DNA of 64,000 nt, taken from positions 930,001 through 994,000 of the forward strand of contig NZ_FMZX01000001.1 of the NCBI RefSeq assembly GCF_900101615.1. Reading direction: 5' to 3'. The DNA comes from Belnapia rosea. GTDB taxonomy: Bacteria; Pseudomonadota; Alphaproteobacteria; Acetobacterales; Acetobacteraceae. Shown in pieces: positions 9,570-19,459 of this stretch; position 1 is the first letter of the stretch; each line of letters opens with the position of its first letter. The notes under the pieces were generated by a model. The model was not told where the DNA came from and did not search any database. It worked only from the letters and a program-made list of their open reading frames with translations. Position numbers and translations under genes: made by a program.

Positions 9570-9584
9570 GGCCCGGCGGCCTCA
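9567..9584. terminator. Hairpin embedding both convergent stop codons
   Basis: TGAGGCC, loop CGGC, GGCCTCA: a perfect 7-bp stem. The left arm begins with the stop of the histidine kinase and the right arm ends with the reversed stop of the 133-aa gene. Likely a compact bidirectional terminator, although no U-tract is present. Confidence 0.45.
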
Positions 9585-9983
9585 TCGCCCCATCTGGGCG
9601 CGCGCCTCCGCCAGAGCGGCCAGGCAAGCCTGCTCCTCGCCACGCCCACCCAGCTCTCGGGCCTGGCTGAGCTTGGCCTTGGCCTGGATCGCCCCGTCTC
9701 CGCCCGCGCCTGCATCCGCGGCGCGCTGCGTGTCGCGCGCCTCGCGGCCGGGGCTCTGGAAGGGCCCGCTCGGCGGGGCGGGCTGGTTGCCGGGCGGTGG
9801 CTGCACCGCCTGGCTTTCCCGCGCCGCGGCGACGCCCTGGCCGCCGGAGGAGGCGGAGGCGGCAGCACCGACCGTGCCGGTGACCTGGCGGTCCAGCGCC
9901 TCCACCTGATCGGTGCAGGGCGAGGCGAGGGCCTGGCCCGCCATGGGGACCGCCAGGGCCAGGCCGAGGAGGAGCGCCCTCAT
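9582..9983 (-). CDS. Hypothetical secreted protein coupled to the molybdenum hydroxylase operon
   Basis: 133 aa with a clear Sec signal peptide ([20 protein letters not shown], cleavage before SPC). The mature protein is low in complexity (Ala, Gly, Gln, Pro), with one Cys near each end (CTDQVEAL and ACLAALAEA) that could form a disulfide. Its ATG overlaps the stop of the Mo-subunit gene (ATGA), so it is the third gene of that operon and translationally coupled. No family recognised. A role in the periplasmic enzyme's assembly is only a guess from position. Confidence 0.68.
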   Translation of the reverse strand: MRALLLGLALAVPMAGQALASPCTDQVEALDRQVTGTVGAAASASSGGQGVAAARESQAVQPPPGNQPAPPSGPFQSPGREARDTQRAADAGAGGDGAIQAKAKLSQARELGGRGEEQACLAALAEARAQMGR

Positions 9984-12247
9984 GTGGTCAGCTGGTCCCG
10001 GATCGGCAGCTGCCGGATCCGCTTGCCGGAGGCGGCGAAGACGGCATTGGCGATGGCGGGCGCGACGGGCGGCAGGCCCGGCTCGCCGACACCGCCGAGC
10101 GGCTGGCCGTAATCGGCCGAAGGCAGCAGATGCACCCTGATCTCCCTTGGCGCCGTGTCGATGCGGGTCAGCTCATAGGCGTCGAAATTGTTCTGCTGGA
10201 CCCGGCCGTCCTTGAAGGTCACCTCGGCCGAGGTGGCGAGGCCGACGCCCATCACCACGGCGCCCTCCATCTGCGAGCGGATGCGCTCCGGATTCACCTG
10301 CGGGCCGCAATCGATGGCGATGTCGACACGCGGGAAGCTGAGGGCACCGCGGTCATCGACCTTCACCTCCACCGCCACGGCGACATAGGAGACGAAGCTG
10401 TAATGCCCGGCGATGCCGAGGCCGCTGCCGGCGGGCATCGCCCTGCCCCAGCCGATGCCCTGCGCCGCCGTCTCGACCACCCGCCGCAACCGGCCGGTAT
10501 CGATCGGGTAGCGCTGCGGGTCCTCGCCATGGTTCCAGGCATCGCCGAGGCTGGTCGGGTCGACGACGCGGGGCGGGCCGATGAGCTCCAGCAGGTAGTC
10601 CTTCGGATCGCGCCCCGCCGCATGGGCGAGCTCGGCGACGAAGGACTGGATGGCGAAGGCGTGCGGAATGTTGGAGACGGAGCGGAACCAGCCGATCCGC
10701 GCATGCGCCACCGCTTCCGGATTCTCGATCCGGATGTTCGGGATCGGGAAGGGCGTGTTGACGAGGCCCATGCCGAGCTCGAGCGGCAGCTCATGCTTCG
10801 GGTCGGGGGCGAAGATGGAGCCGATGGTCGGCGCCGCGCTGCGATGCAGCCAGGCCACCGGCTTGCCGCCCGCATCCAGCCCGGCCTCGATCCGTTCGAC
10901 CGACACCGTGTGGTAGTAGCCGTGATGCAGGTCGTCCTCGCGGGTCCAGGTCAGCTTGACCGGGGCGCCGTCCATGGCCTGGCTGCAGAGCCCCGCCTCC
11001 AGCACGTAGTCCGGCTTCGACTTCCGGCCGAAGCCCCCGCCGAGCAGGGTCACATGGACGGTGACCTTCTCCTCGGGGATCTTCAACCGCTCCGCCAGCC
11101 TGGTGCGCGTCGCCTGTGGCGCCTGGGTGCAGGCCCATGCCTCGCACTGCCCATTGGCGATGCGGACGAGCGCCGCCGGCGGCTCGAGCGGTGTCTGGGC
11201 GAGGTGCGGGATGTAGTACTCCGCCTCGACGCGCTTCGCCGCGCTGCCCATCGCCTGGTCGACATCGCCGGCATTGCGCACGACCTTGGCCGGCTGCCGC
11301 ACCGCCGCCTCCAGCCCGGCACGGTAGGTATCGGAGGAATAGGCGGCATGCGGACCGTCATCCCAGGTGATCTTCAGCCGGTCCCGTCCCTGCATCGCCG
11401 CCCAGCTGTTGCGGGCGATGACCGCGATGCCGCCGAGCGGCTGGAATTCCGACGGGATGGCCGGCGGGTCGATCGCCACGACCTTCACCACGCCGGGCAC
11501 CTTCATCGCCTCGGCCGCGTCGAAGGAGGTGACCTTGCCGCCGAAGACCGGCGGACGCGCGACCACGGCGTGGAGCATGCCCTCGATCCGGGCATCGATG
11601 CCGTAGATGGCGCGGCCGGTGGTGATGTCGCGGTTGTCGAGCAGCCCAACGGTGTCGCGGCCGATGAGGCGGAAATTGGCGGGATCCTTCAGCCGCAGCG
11701 TCGCCCGGTCCGGCACCGGCAGCTCGGCCGCCGCCTTGGCCAGCTCGCCGAAGCCGAGCGAGCGGCCGCTTGGCTTGTGCTGCACGGCGTGGTTCGACGC
11801 CTGCACCTCGCCGACCGGCACGCCCCACTGCTTCGCCGCCGCCTGTTCCAGCATGGTGCGGGCGGCGGCACCGACATGGCGCATGGGCGTGAAGAAATGC
11901 CGCAGGCTGCGGGAGCCATCGGTGTCCTGGTTGCCGAAGCGGCCCTCATCGCCGGGTGCCTGGGTCACGCGGATCTTGGCCCAGTCCGCCTCCAGCTCCT
12001 CGGCGACGACCATCGGGATCGAGGTACGCACCCCCTGCCCCATCTCCTGCCGATGGCAGGTGACGGTGACGATGCCGTCCTCGGCGATGGCGACGAAGAG
12101 CTTCGGGTCGTCGCGCCAGCCATTCGGCATGCCGTCGGCGCCGAAGGCCTTCGGCTGCGCCTGCGCGCGCGGCAGGCCGAGGCCGAGCACCAGGCCGCCC
12201 GCGGCGATGCCGCCCAGGAGGCCGCGCCGGCTGAGATTGGCGATCAT
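9980..12247 (-). CDS. Isoquinoline 1-oxidoreductase-type molybdopterin-binding subunit
   Basis: 755-aa large subunit of a xanthine-dehydrogenase-family hydroxylase (IorB/aldehyde oxidase type) that binds the Mo-cytosine-dinucleotide cofactor and hydroxylates N-heterocycles or oxidises aldehydes. Start at 12247 is set by the ATGA overlap with the FeS subunit and by an N-terminal twin-arginine signal (SRRGLLGG, then a hydrophobic stretch ending AQAQ), so the enzyme is exported folded. Family motifs include [30 protein letters not shown] and [18 protein letters not shown]. Neither a cytochrome c subunit nor an XdhC-like maturase is adjacent. Substrate unknown. Confidence 0.92.
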   Translation of the reverse strand: MIANLSRRGLLGGIAAGGLVLGLGLPRAQAQPKAFGADGMPNGWRDDPKLFVAIAEDGIVTVTCHRQEMGQGVRTSIPMVVAEELEADWAKIRVTQAPGDEGRFGNQDTDGSRSLRHFFTPMRHVGAAARTMLEQAAAKQWGVPVGEVQASNHAVQHKPSGRSLGFGELAKAAAELPVPDRATLRLKDPANFRLIGRDTVGLLDNRDITTGRAIYGIDARIEGMLHAVVARPPVFGGKVTSFDAAEAMKVPGVVKVVAIDPPAIPSEFQPLGGIAVIARNSWAAMQGRDRLKITWDDGPHAAYSSDTYRAGLEAAVRQPAKVVRNAGDVDQAMGSAAKRVEAEYYIPHLAQTPLEPPAALVRIANGQCEAWACTQAPQATRTRLAERLKIPEEKVTVHVTLLGGGFGRKSKPDYVLEAGLCSQAMDGAPVKLTWTREDDLHHGYYHTVSVERIEAGLDAGGKPVAWLHRSAAPTIGSIFAPDPKHELPLELGMGLVNTPFPIPNIRIENPEAVAHARIGWFRSVSNIPHAFAIQSFVAELAHAAGRDPKDYLLELIGPPRVVDPTSLGDAWNHGEDPQRYPIDTGRLRRVVETAAQGIGWGRAMPAGSGLGIAGHYSFVSYVAVAVEVKVDDRGALSFPRVDIAIDCGPQVNPERIRSQMEGAVVMGVGLATSAEVTFKDGRVQQNNFDAYELTRIDTAPREIRVHLLPSADYGQPLGGVGEPGLPPVAPAIANAVFAASGKRIRQLPIRDQLTT

Positions 12248-12702
12248 GGCTGGCCTCCCTTGGCGGCCTGCTTGATGGCGGCGCGGATGCGCGGGTAGGT
12301 CCCGCAGCGGCAGAGATTGCCGCTCATGGCGGTGTCGATGTCGTCGTCGCTCGGGTTGGGGATGTCCTTCAGCAGCGAGGCGGCCTGCATGATCTGCCCG
12401 GTCTGGCAATAGCCGCATTGCGCGACATTCAGCGCCCTCCAGGCGACCTGCACCGGGTGCTCGCCATCCGGCGAGAGGCCCTCGATGGTGGTGACCTTGG
12501 CGCCCTCGATGGCGGAGACCGGTGTCTGGCAGGCGCGCACCGCAGTGCCGTCGACATGCACGGTGCAGGCACCGCAGAGCGCCTGGCCGCAGCCGAATTT
12601 CGTGCCTGTCAGCCCGAGCTCGTCGCGCAGGAACCAAAGCAGGGGCATGTCGGGGTCGCCCTCGAAACGGCGCTCCGTACCGTTCACGATCAGTGTGGTC
12701 AT
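12244..12702 (-). CDS. Isoquinoline 1-oxidoreductase-type 2Fe-2S subunit
   Basis: 152-aa small subunit (IorA type) passing electrons from the Mo centre. The plant-ferredoxin-like cluster ligands are C38, C43, C46 and C58 ([11 protein letters not shown]), and the second cluster ligands are C96, C99, C131 and C133 (CGYCQTGQ and LCRCGTY). No export signal of its own, as expected for a partner carried by the Tat-exported large subunit. First gene of the operon; 165 bases separate it from the divergent binding-protein gene. Confidence 0.95.
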   Translation of the reverse strand: MTTLIVNGTERRFEGDPDMPLLWFLRDELGLTGTKFGCGQALCGACTVHVDGTAVRACQTPVSAIEGAKVTTIEGLSPDGEHPVQVAWRALNVAQCGYCQTGQIMQAASLLKDIPNPSDDDIDTAMSGNLCRCGTYPRIRAAIKQAAKGGQP

Positions 12703-12867
12703 GGCTGGGTCCTCTCGCGGCCGGCATAGGGATCAAACCATGACGGCTGAATTGGTCGCGGTGCCGATCTCGCGAGAAGCCATTCGGTGCTCTGGCCTGG
12801 ATCTTGCTGCCGATCCCGTCAACGGCGTGCCGGCGCGCGCGCCTGCCTCGATCGGGAGCAGAGTGGG

Positions 12868-14448
12868 ATGCAGATCACCAGACGGCAGGGCGGTGCGCTC
12901 GCCATGGCCAGCCTGCTGGCGGCGCGTGGGGTGCGGGCGGCGACGCCGGGCGTCCTTGTCCGCTCCGACAGCCCGCCGGCCAATCTCGATCCGCACCAGC
13001 TCTTCGACGTGCCGATGATGGGCTATGCGCTGAACGCCTATGACGGGCTCTATCGCTACGAGAACAACCCGCCCGAGTTGCAGCCCTGGCTGGCCGAGGG
13101 GCACACCGCCTCGGCGGACGGGCTGGAGTGGGAGTTTCGCCTGCGGCCGGAGGTCCGCTTCCATGATGGCGCGCCGCTGACCGCGGAGGATGTCGTCTAC
13201 AGCTTCCGCCGCGTGCTCGCCCTCGGCAAGGCGCCGGCCAGCGCCTTCCTCGGCATCCTCAAGCCCGAGAACGTCACCGCGCCCGACGCGCGGACGGTGC
13301 GCTTCCGGCTGGAGCGGGCCTATGGCCCCTTCCTCGCCGCCATCCCGATCGTCGCCATCGTCAACAGCAGGCTCGTGCGGGCCAATGAGAAGGATGGCGA
13401 CCACGGCGCCGCCTGGCTCGCGGGCAACGAGGCGGGCTCGGGCGCCTATGCCTTCGTCCCCGGCTCCCTGACGACGCTCGAGCGCCTCGACATGGCCCGC
13501 TTCGAGGGGCATTTCCTCGGCTGGTCCGACAATCCGAGCCCGGTGCCGCGCATCGCCGTGCGCGCGGCGAAGGAGACCTCGACCGGCGTGCTCGGCCTGC
13601 TGAACGGCTCCATCGACTGGACCGACAGCTACCTGCCGACCGACCAGGTGGAGCAGATCCAGGGCAGCCGCGTGGCGCAGGTGGCGAAGGACGTCTCCAT
13701 GCGGACCTTCATCATCCGCATGAACAATGCCCGCGCGCCCTTCACCAGCCTCAACCTGCGCAAGGCCATGGCGCATGCCTTCAACTATGACGGCTTCATC
13801 CAGGAGATCCTGAAGGGCTACGCGGACCGCAATGCCGGCCCGATCCCCAACCAGCTCTGGGGTGCGCCCAAGGATGCGCCGGGCTATGCCTATGACCTGG
13901 ACAAGGCGCGGCACTTCCTGAAGCTGGCCCAGGCGGAGGGCTTCAACCCGCGCCAGCAGATCCGCATCCATATCCAGTCGCAGCTCGAGCAGACCAACCA
14001 GGCGGCGCAGCTCTTCCAGAGCGACCTGCAATCCATCGGCGTGAACCTGCGCATCGTCGCCGATACCTGGGCGAACATCGTCTCCGCCACGGCGAAGCCC
14101 GAGACCTCGCCGGATATGTGGATCCACTGGGTCAGCACCTATTTCGTCGACCCGGAGAACTGGGTCGGCCAGATGTATGACAGCCGCTTCCACGGCACCT
14201 GGAAGGCCTCCTCCTTCTACAGGAACGAGAAGGTGGATGCGCTGCTGCAGCGGGCGCGCGGCCTCGTCGCCCAGGCCGAGCGCGCGCCGCTCTACGAGGA
14301 GGCGACGCGGCAGGTCATGGCCGATTGCGCCGATATCTGGGTCTACAACACCGTCGAGCTGCGCGGCCTCGCGCGCCGCCTCTCCGGCTACCGCTTCTGC
14401 CCGGCGGGCGGCGGGGCCGAGATGCGCTGGCTCCAGATGAAGGGCTGA
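12868..14448 (+). CDS. Peptide-type ABC transporter substrate-binding protein (SBP family 5)
   Basis: 526-aa periplasmic binding protein. The start is placed at the ATG preceded by GGGAGCAGAG, giving a twin-arginine-like or Sec leader MQITRRQGGALAMASLLAA ending near RAATPG. Family landmarks are VRFHDGAPLTAEDVVYSFRR and the C-terminal ADIWVYNTVELRGL. First gene of a complete five-gene importer operon, one base before the first permease. Ligand unknown. Confidence 0.93.
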   Translation: MQITRRQGGALAMASLLAARGVRAATPGVLVRSDSPPANLDPHQLFDVPMMGYALNAYDGLYRYENNPPELQPWLAEGHTASADGLEWEFRLRPEVRFHDGAPLTAEDVVYSFRRVLALGKAPASAFLGILKPENVTAPDARTVRFRLERAYGPFLAAIPIVAIVNSRLVRANEKDGDHGAAWLAGNEAGSGAYAFVPGSLTTLERLDMARFEGHFLGWSDNPSPVPRIAVRAAKETSTGVLGLLNGSIDWTDSYLPTDQVEQIQGSRVAQVAKDVSMRTFIIRMNNARAPFTSLNLRKAMAHAFNYDGFIQEILKGYADRNAGPIPNQLWGAPKDAPGYAYDLDKARHFLKLAQAEGFNPRQQIRIHIQSQLEQTNQAAQLFQSDLQSIGVNLRIVADTWANIVSATAKPETSPDMWIHWVSTYFVDPENWVGQMYDSRFHGTWKASSFYRNEKVDALLQRARGLVAQAERAPLYEEATRQVMADCADIWVYNTVELRGLARRLSGYRFCPAGGGAEMRWLQMKG

Positions 14449-14449
14449 G

Positions 14450-15460
14450 ATGGCGGGCTTCATCGCACGGCGGGTGCTGCTGGTCCTGCCCTCGCTCCTC
14501 GGCCTGCTGGTCGTCACCTTCCTGCTGATCCGCACCGTGCCGGCCGACCCGGCCGTGGCGCTGGCCGGCGACAATGCGACGCCGGAGCAGATCGAGGCGA
14601 TCCGCCGGCAATATGGGCTGGACCAGCCCCTGCTGGTGCAATTCGGCCGCTACCTCGCCGGCGTTGCCCGCCTCGATTTCGGCGCGAGCCAGTTCTCCGG
14701 CCGGCCCGTCGCGGCGGATATCGCCCAGCGCCTCCCGGCGACGCTGGAGCTGACCTTCGCTGCCCTGCTGATCGGCGCCGGGCTCGGCATCCCGCTCGGC
14801 GTGGTGGCGGCGATGAACCACAATCGCTGGCCGGATTTCCTGCTGCGCATCCTCTCGGTGGGCGGCATCGCCATCGCCGCCTTCTGGCTGGCGATCATGC
14901 TGCAACTGCTCTTCGCCATGCAGCTTGGCTGGCTGCCGCTGCGTGGCCAGCTCAGCGTCGGGCTGACGCCGCCCGGCGGGCCGACAGGCTTCCTGCTGCT
15001 CGACAGCCTGCTGCATGGCCGCCTCGACATCCTCGGGGATGCGCTGCGCCACCTCGTGCTGCCGGCCGTGACGCTCTCGGTCGGCGGGCTGGCAACCATC
15101 GCGCGCTTCACCCGCGCCGGCGTGCTCGACACGCTGCAGAAGGATTTCGTGCTCTATGAGCGGGCGGTGGGCTTCCCGCGCCGGCGCATGGTCTGGATCT
15201 ACGTGCTGCGCAATTCGGTGGTGGCCACGGTCTCGCAGATCGGCCTGCTCTTCGGCAGCCTGATCGCCGGCGCGGTGGTGGTGGAGGCGATCTATGACTG
15301 GCCCGGCATCGGCAGCTATACCGTGCAGGCCATCCTCACCGCCGATGCCAAGGTGATGCTGGCCGTCACCCTCCTCGTCGGCGTCATCTACGCGGCGGTC
15401 AACATCCTCACCGACCTCGCCCTCGCCCTGATCGACCCGCGCATCCGGGAGGGCCGCTGA
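14450..15460 (+). CDS. Peptide-type ABC transporter permease (DppB-like)
   Basis: 336-aa integral membrane permease starting FIARRVLLVLPSLLGLLVV with the downstream VPADPAVAL motif of DppB-like proteins. The EAA region (DFVLYERAVGFPRRRM) diverges from the consensus Gly pattern, then YVLRNSVVATVSQIG follows. Overlaps the next permease by one base (TGATG). Confidence 0.94.
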   Translation: MAGFIARRVLLVLPSLLGLLVVTFLLIRTVPADPAVALAGDNATPEQIEAIRRQYGLDQPLLVQFGRYLAGVARLDFGASQFSGRPVAADIAQRLPATLELTFAALLIGAGLGIPLGVVAAMNHNRWPDFLLRILSVGGIAIAAFWLAIMLQLLFAMQLGWLPLRGQLSVGLTPPGGPTGFLLLDSLLHGRLDILGDALRHLVLPAVTLSVGGLATIARFTRAGVLDTLQKDFVLYERAVGFPRRRMVWIYVLRNSVVATVSQIGLLFGSLIAGAVVVEAIYDWPGIGSYTVQAILTADAKVMLAVTLLVGVIYAAVNILTDLALALIDPRIREGR

Positions 15461-16299
15461 TGCTGGTGCTGCGCAAATTCCTCCGTGACATCCCGGCCGT
15501 GATCGGCGCGGTGATCATCCTGTTCGTCGTCATCCTCGCCCTGTTCGGCCCCTGGATCGCGCCCTATCCGGAGGATGCCAGCGCCTCCCACCTGCTGCGC
15601 CGGCTGAAGCCGCCGAGCGCCGCCTATCCCTTCGGCACCGATAATCTCGGCCGCGACATCCTCTCCCGCGTCATCCTCGGCGCGCGTGGCGCGCTGAAGG
15701 TGGCGCTGGTGGTGGTCGGGCTGGCGATGGCGATCGGCGTGCCGCTCGGCCTCCTCGCCGGCTATGAGCGAGGCGTGCTTGCCGAGGCGATCATGCGGGT
15801 GACGGATGTCTTCCTCGCCCTGCCGCAGCTCATCCTGGCGCTTGCGCTGGCACAGCTGCTCGGGCCCTCGGTCGAGAGCGCGATGCTGGCCCTTACCCTC
15901 ACCTACTGGCCCTTCTTCACCCGCATCGTCCATGCCGAGACGCAGCGGCTGCGCAATGCCCTCTTCATCGATGCGTTGCAGGGCATCGGCGCCGGCACGC
16001 CGCGCATCCTGCTGCTGCATATCCTGCCGAATATCCTCTCGCCGATCATCGTGCGGGCGACGATCGGCCTCGGCTTCACCATCCTCGTCGCCGCGGTGCT
16101 CGGCTTCCTCGGCATGGGGGCGACACCGCCCGACCCGGATTGGGGCCTCGCCGTGGCGCAGAGCCGGACCTACCTGCCGAATGCCTGGTGGTTCGCGACC
16201 TTTCCCGGCCTCGCCATCCTCATCGCGGTGCTCGGCTTCAACCTGCTGGGCGATGGCTTGCGCGACCTGGTCGACCCGCGCCTCCGGCGGTCGCGCTAA
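15460..16299 (+). CDS. Peptide-type ABC transporter permease (DppC-like)
   Basis: 279-aa permease with the DppC motif YPFGTDNLGRDILSR, an ATP-binding-protein contact loop preceding HILPNILSPIIV, and the C-terminal FNLLGDGLRDLVDPRLR. Its stop (TAA) is immediately followed by the ATG of the first ATPase. Confidence 0.95.
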   Translation: MLVLRKFLRDIPAVIGAVIILFVVILALFGPWIAPYPEDASASHLLRRLKPPSAAYPFGTDNLGRDILSRVILGARGALKVALVVVGLAMAIGVPLGLLAGYERGVLAEAIMRVTDVFLALPQLILALALAQLLGPSVESAMLALTLTYWPFFTRIVHAETQRLRNALFIDALQGIGAGTPRILLLHILPNILSPIIVRATIGLGFTILVAAVLGFLGMGATPPDPDWGLAVAQSRTYLPNAWWFATFPGLAILIAVLGFNLLGDGLRDLVDPRLRRSR

Positions 16300-17274
16300 A
16301 TGACGGTCCCGGCCCTTGCCATCACCGGCCTTCGCGTCGGCATCCGCAGCGATGAGGGCATGGCCCGCATCCTCGACCATATTGCCTTCAGCATCGCGCC
16401 CGGCTGCATCCTCGGCGTGGTCGGCGAGTCCGGCTGCGGCAAGTCGACCCTGATCCGCACCATCCTCGGCATCCTGCCGCCGGCGGCCGAGATCGTCGCC
16501 GGCAGCATCCTGTTCGAGGGCGAGGACCTCCGCGCCTTCTCGGAGGCGGAGCTGAACCGGGCGGTGCGCGGCAGCCGCATCGGCTTCGTCCCGCAGGACC
16601 CCTACCTGGCGCTCAATCCGCTCTTCACCATCGGCGCGCAGCTGCTGGAGGTGATGCGCTGGCATGCGCCGGGCGAGCGCCGCAGCCATAGCACGCGGCT
16701 GGTCGAGCTGCTGCGCCGGGTGCAGCTGCCGGACCCGGAGGCTGCGCTCGCGCGCTACCCGCACCAATTCTCCGGGGGCCAGCGGCAGCGGCTGCTGATC
16801 GCGGCGGCGCTCGCCTGCTCGCCGCGCCTCGTCATCGCCGATGAGCCGACCACGGCGCTCGACGTCACGACGCAGCAGCAGATCCTGCGCCTGCTGCGCG
16901 AGCTGGTGGACGAGCTCGGCATCGCCATGCTCTTCGTCACCCACGACCTCGGCGTGGTGGCCGAGCTCTGCGACGAGGTGTCGGTCATCTATGCCGGGCA
17001 GACGGTCGAATCAGGGCCGACCGCGGCGATGCTGGACCGCCCGCTGCACCCCTATACGCGCGCCCTGCTCGCCTGCCACCCCGACCGCAGCGAGGGCTTC
17101 ACCGGCATCCCCGGCGCCGTCCCCTCCCCGCTGCGGGCGCCGCCCGGCTGCCGCTTCGCCCCGCGCTGCGCCGGGGCCCGCCCGGCCTGCACGGGCCGCA
17201 GCCCGGCACCGCAATGGCCGGAGCCGGGCCGCAGCGTCGATTGCATCCTGTACGAGGCCAAGGCCGCCGCATGA
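16300..17274 (+). CDS. Peptide-type ABC transporter ATP-binding protein (DppD-like)
   Basis: 324-aa ATPase. Walker [11 protein letters not shown]-loop [12 protein letters not shown], signature [12 protein letters not shown], Walker [14 protein letters not shown]-loop LFVTHDLG and the C-terminal oligo/dipeptide extension [12 protein letters not shown] plus CRFAPRC are all present. ATGA overlap with the following ATPase. Confidence 0.95.
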   Translation: MTVPALAITGLRVGIRSDEGMARILDHIAFSIAPGCILGVVGESGCGKSTLIRTILGILPPAAEIVAGSILFEGEDLRAFSEAELNRAVRGSRIGFVPQDPYLALNPLFTIGAQLLEVMRWHAPGERRSHSTRLVELLRRVQLPDPEAALARYPHQFSGGQRQRLLIAAALACSPRLVIADEPTTALDVTTQQQILRLLRELVDELGIAMLFVTHDLGVVAELCDEVSVIYAGQTVESGPTAAMLDRPLHPYTRALLACHPDRSEGFTGIPGAVPSPLRAPPGCRFAPRCAGARPACTGRSPAPQWPEPGRSVDCILYEAKAAA

Positions 17275-18239
17275 CGCCCATCCTCGAGGTGCAGGATCTC
17301 TCCGTCTCGCTCGGCGGCCGGCGGCGCTGGCTTGGGCGCTCCATCCCACCGGTGCAGGCGGTGCGCGGCGTCAGCCTCGCCGTCGCGCCCGGCGAGGTGC
17401 TCGGCATCGTCGGCGAGTCGGGTTGCGGCAAGACGACCCTCGGCCGCACCATCCTCGGCCTGCAGCGTGAGAGCGGCGGGGAGATCCTGCTGGATGGCAA
17501 GCGCGTCAGCGGCCTCGCCCCGCAGGCTGCACGGCGCGTCCGCAATTCCATCCACTATGTCCACCAGGATGCCGGGGCGGCGCTCGACCCCTGGTGGAGC
17601 ATCGGCCGTACGCTGGAGGAGGCGCTGGCTATCCAGGGGATCGGCGACCGGCCGGCCCGGGTGGCGGAGGTGCTGGCCGCGGTCGGCCTCGATGCCGGAG
17701 CCGCGCGGCGCTATCCGCACGAGCTTTCGGGCGGGCAGCTGCGCCGGGTGGCGCTGGCGCGCATCCTGGCATTGCGGCCGCGCGTGGTCATCCTCGACGA
17801 GCCGACCTCGGGCCTCGACATGTCGGTGCAGGCGATGGTGCTGACGCTCCTGCGGGATCTGCGGGTGCGCTACGGGCTGACCTATCTCTTCATCTCGCAC
17901 GACCTCTCGGTGGTGCGCCGCTTCTGCGACCGCGTCGCCATCATGTATCTCGGCCGCGTGGTGGAGCTGGCGCCCACTGCCGAGGTCTTCGCCGCGCCGC
18001 GCCACCCCTATACGCGCAGCCTGCTGGAGGCAGCCCCGCGCCTCACCGGCCGCCGCGCCGCCGAGGCGGCCCCGCTAGCCGGGGAGCCGCCGAGCGCCGC
18101 CCGGCTGCCGCCCGGCTGCGCCTTCGCCCCGCGCTGCGCCCGGAGCAGCGCGGCCTGCCGGGCGGAGGACCCCGCCCTCGCCCTGCGGGATGGTGCCGAG
18201 GTCGCCTGCCACCACCCGCTGGAGCGGGCGATGGCCTGA
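17271..18239 (+). CDS. Peptide-type ABC transporter ATP-binding protein (DppF-like)
   Basis: 322-aa ATPase closing the operon. Start taken at the ATG in the ATGA overlap ([14 protein letters not shown]), not at an upstream in-frame ATG that would add 19 residues of non-family sequence. Walker A GESGCGKTT, Q-loop VHQDAGAALDP, signature LSGGQLRRVALARI (the usual QR pair is LR), Walker B VVILDEPTSGLD, H-loop FISHDLSVV and CAFAPRC are visible. Convergent with the acyl-CoA dehydrogenase gene, whose stop is 8 bases away. Confidence 0.94.
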   Translation: MTPILEVQDLSVSLGGRRRWLGRSIPPVQAVRGVSLAVAPGEVLGIVGESGCGKTTLGRTILGLQRESGGEILLDGKRVSGLAPQAARRVRNSIHYVHQDAGAALDPWWSIGRTLEEALAIQGIGDRPARVAEVLAAVGLDAGAARRYPHELSGGQLRRVALARILALRPRVVILDEPTSGLDMSVQAMVLTLLRDLRVRYGLTYLFISHDLSVVRRFCDRVAIMYLGRVVELAPTAEVFAAPRHPYTRSLLEAAPRLTGRRAAEAAPLAGEPPSAARLPPGCAFAPRCARSSAACRAEDPALALRDGAEVACHHPLERAMA

Positions 18240-18247
18240 CGCCTTGC

Positions 18248-19441
18248 TCAGACCTGCTCGATGGTCTTGAGCACGCGGCGGGCGATCGCCATGCGGTGCA
18301 CCTCGGTCGGGCCCTCATAGACGCGGGAGACGCGGACCTGCTGGGCGAGGAGCTGCAGGGGCATCTCCTTGGTCATGCCCATGGCGCCGAGCGTCTGCAT
18401 CGCCTGGTCCACCACCTCCTGCGCCATCTCGGTGGCGAAGACCTTGATCATCGAGGCCTCGGTGCGGACATCCTGCCCGGCATCGAGGCGTGCGGCGCCG
18501 TCCCGCACCATCAGGCGGCAGGCATGGATGCGCGTCGCCGCATCGGCGATCCACCACTGGATGGCCTGGCGGTCGGCCAGGCGCTGGCCGAAGGTGGTGC
18601 GCTGCAGCGCATGCTCGCCCATCATCCGCAGCGCCCGGCGCGCGATGCCGACGCAGCGCGCGCCGATCTGCAGCCGGCGGACATTGAGGCGGAGCTGCAT
18701 GGGCGCATAGCCACGGCCGACCTCGCCGAGCACCTGGCTGTCGGGCACCCGCAGATCCTCGAAGACCAGCTCATAGGTCCGCCTGCCGCCGATCATCGGG
18801 ATCTCGCGCTCGACGATGAAGCCGGGCGTGCCCTTGTCGACGAGGAAGGCCGTCACGCCCTCCTGCCGCTTGCCCTCGCCGGTGCGCGCCATGACGATGG
18901 TGAAGTCGGCCGAGCCCATGCGGCTCACCCAGATCTTGCGGCCGTTGATGACCCAGCCGCCATCCTCCTTCACCGCCCGCGTGGTCATCCCTGCCGGGTC
19001 GCCGCCGGCGCCGGGCTCGGAGATGGCGATGCCGGATTTGAGGCGCCCATCGGCATAGGGGCGGAGGTAGCGCTCGCGCTGATCCTCATTCGCCACCTGG
19101 AGCATCATGTGCAGGTTCGGGCTGTCCGGCGGGAAGGCGAAGGGGACGACCGTCCGCGCCACCTCCTCCTCCGCCACCATCAAGGCAACGGCGGAGAGGT
19201 TGGCGCCGCCGAGATCCTCTGGCACGTCGAGGCCCCAGAGGCCGAGCTCGCGGCACCTGGCCAGAAGCGGCGCCTCCTCCTCCGCCGTGAGGGTGTAGCG
19301 GCCACCCTCGCTCTCGCGCCGCAGCACGGCGGGCTCGAGCGGCATCAGCTCGCGGTCGACGAATTTCGCCACCAGCTCCTGCAGCATCTGCAGCTCGTCG
19401 GTGCTGGTCTGGGTGTGGGTCCGGGGCGGGGTGATGTCCAT
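18248..19441 (-). CDS. Acyl-CoA dehydrogenase family protein
   Basis: 397-aa FAD-dependent flavoprotein expected to introduce an alpha-beta double bond into an acyl-CoA. Visible landmarks are AISEPGAGGDPAGM in the middle beta-domain, VINGRKIWVSRMG, and the C-terminal VYEGPTEVHRMAIARRVL, where the Glu of YEGPTE corresponds to the catalytic-base region of the family. Third gene of the minus-strand operon with the ADP-forming synthetase and enoyl-CoA hydratase, so it most likely acts on the same acyl-CoA. Electrons would go to ETF, which is not encoded here. Chain-length specificity cannot be read. Confidence 0.93.
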   Translation of the reverse strand: MDITPPRTHTQTSTDELQMLQELVAKFVDRELMPLEPAVLRRESEGGRYTLTAEEEAPLLARCRELGLWGLDVPEDLGGANLSAVALMVAEEEVARTVVPFAFPPDSPNLHMMLQVANEDQRERYLRPYADGRLKSGIAISEPGAGGDPAGMTTRAVKEDGGWVINGRKIWVSRMGSADFTIVMARTGEGKRQEGVTAFLVDKGTPGFIVEREIPMIGGRRTYELVFEDLRVPDSQVLGEVGRGYAPMQLRLNVRRLQIGARCVGIARRALRMMGEHALQRTTFGQRLADRQAIQWWIADAATRIHACRLMVRDGAARLDAGQDVRTEASMIKVFATEMAQEVVDQAMQTLGAMGMTKEMPLQLLAQQVRVSRVYEGPTEVHRMAIARRVLKTIEQV

Positions 19442-19459
19442 GGTCGGATTCCTTCTCGG

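Noticed and set aside
10130-12298. 722-codon plus-strand frame opposite the Mo subunit
   Set aside because: Same antisense artefact; the minus strand has clear molybdenum hydroxylase motifs.
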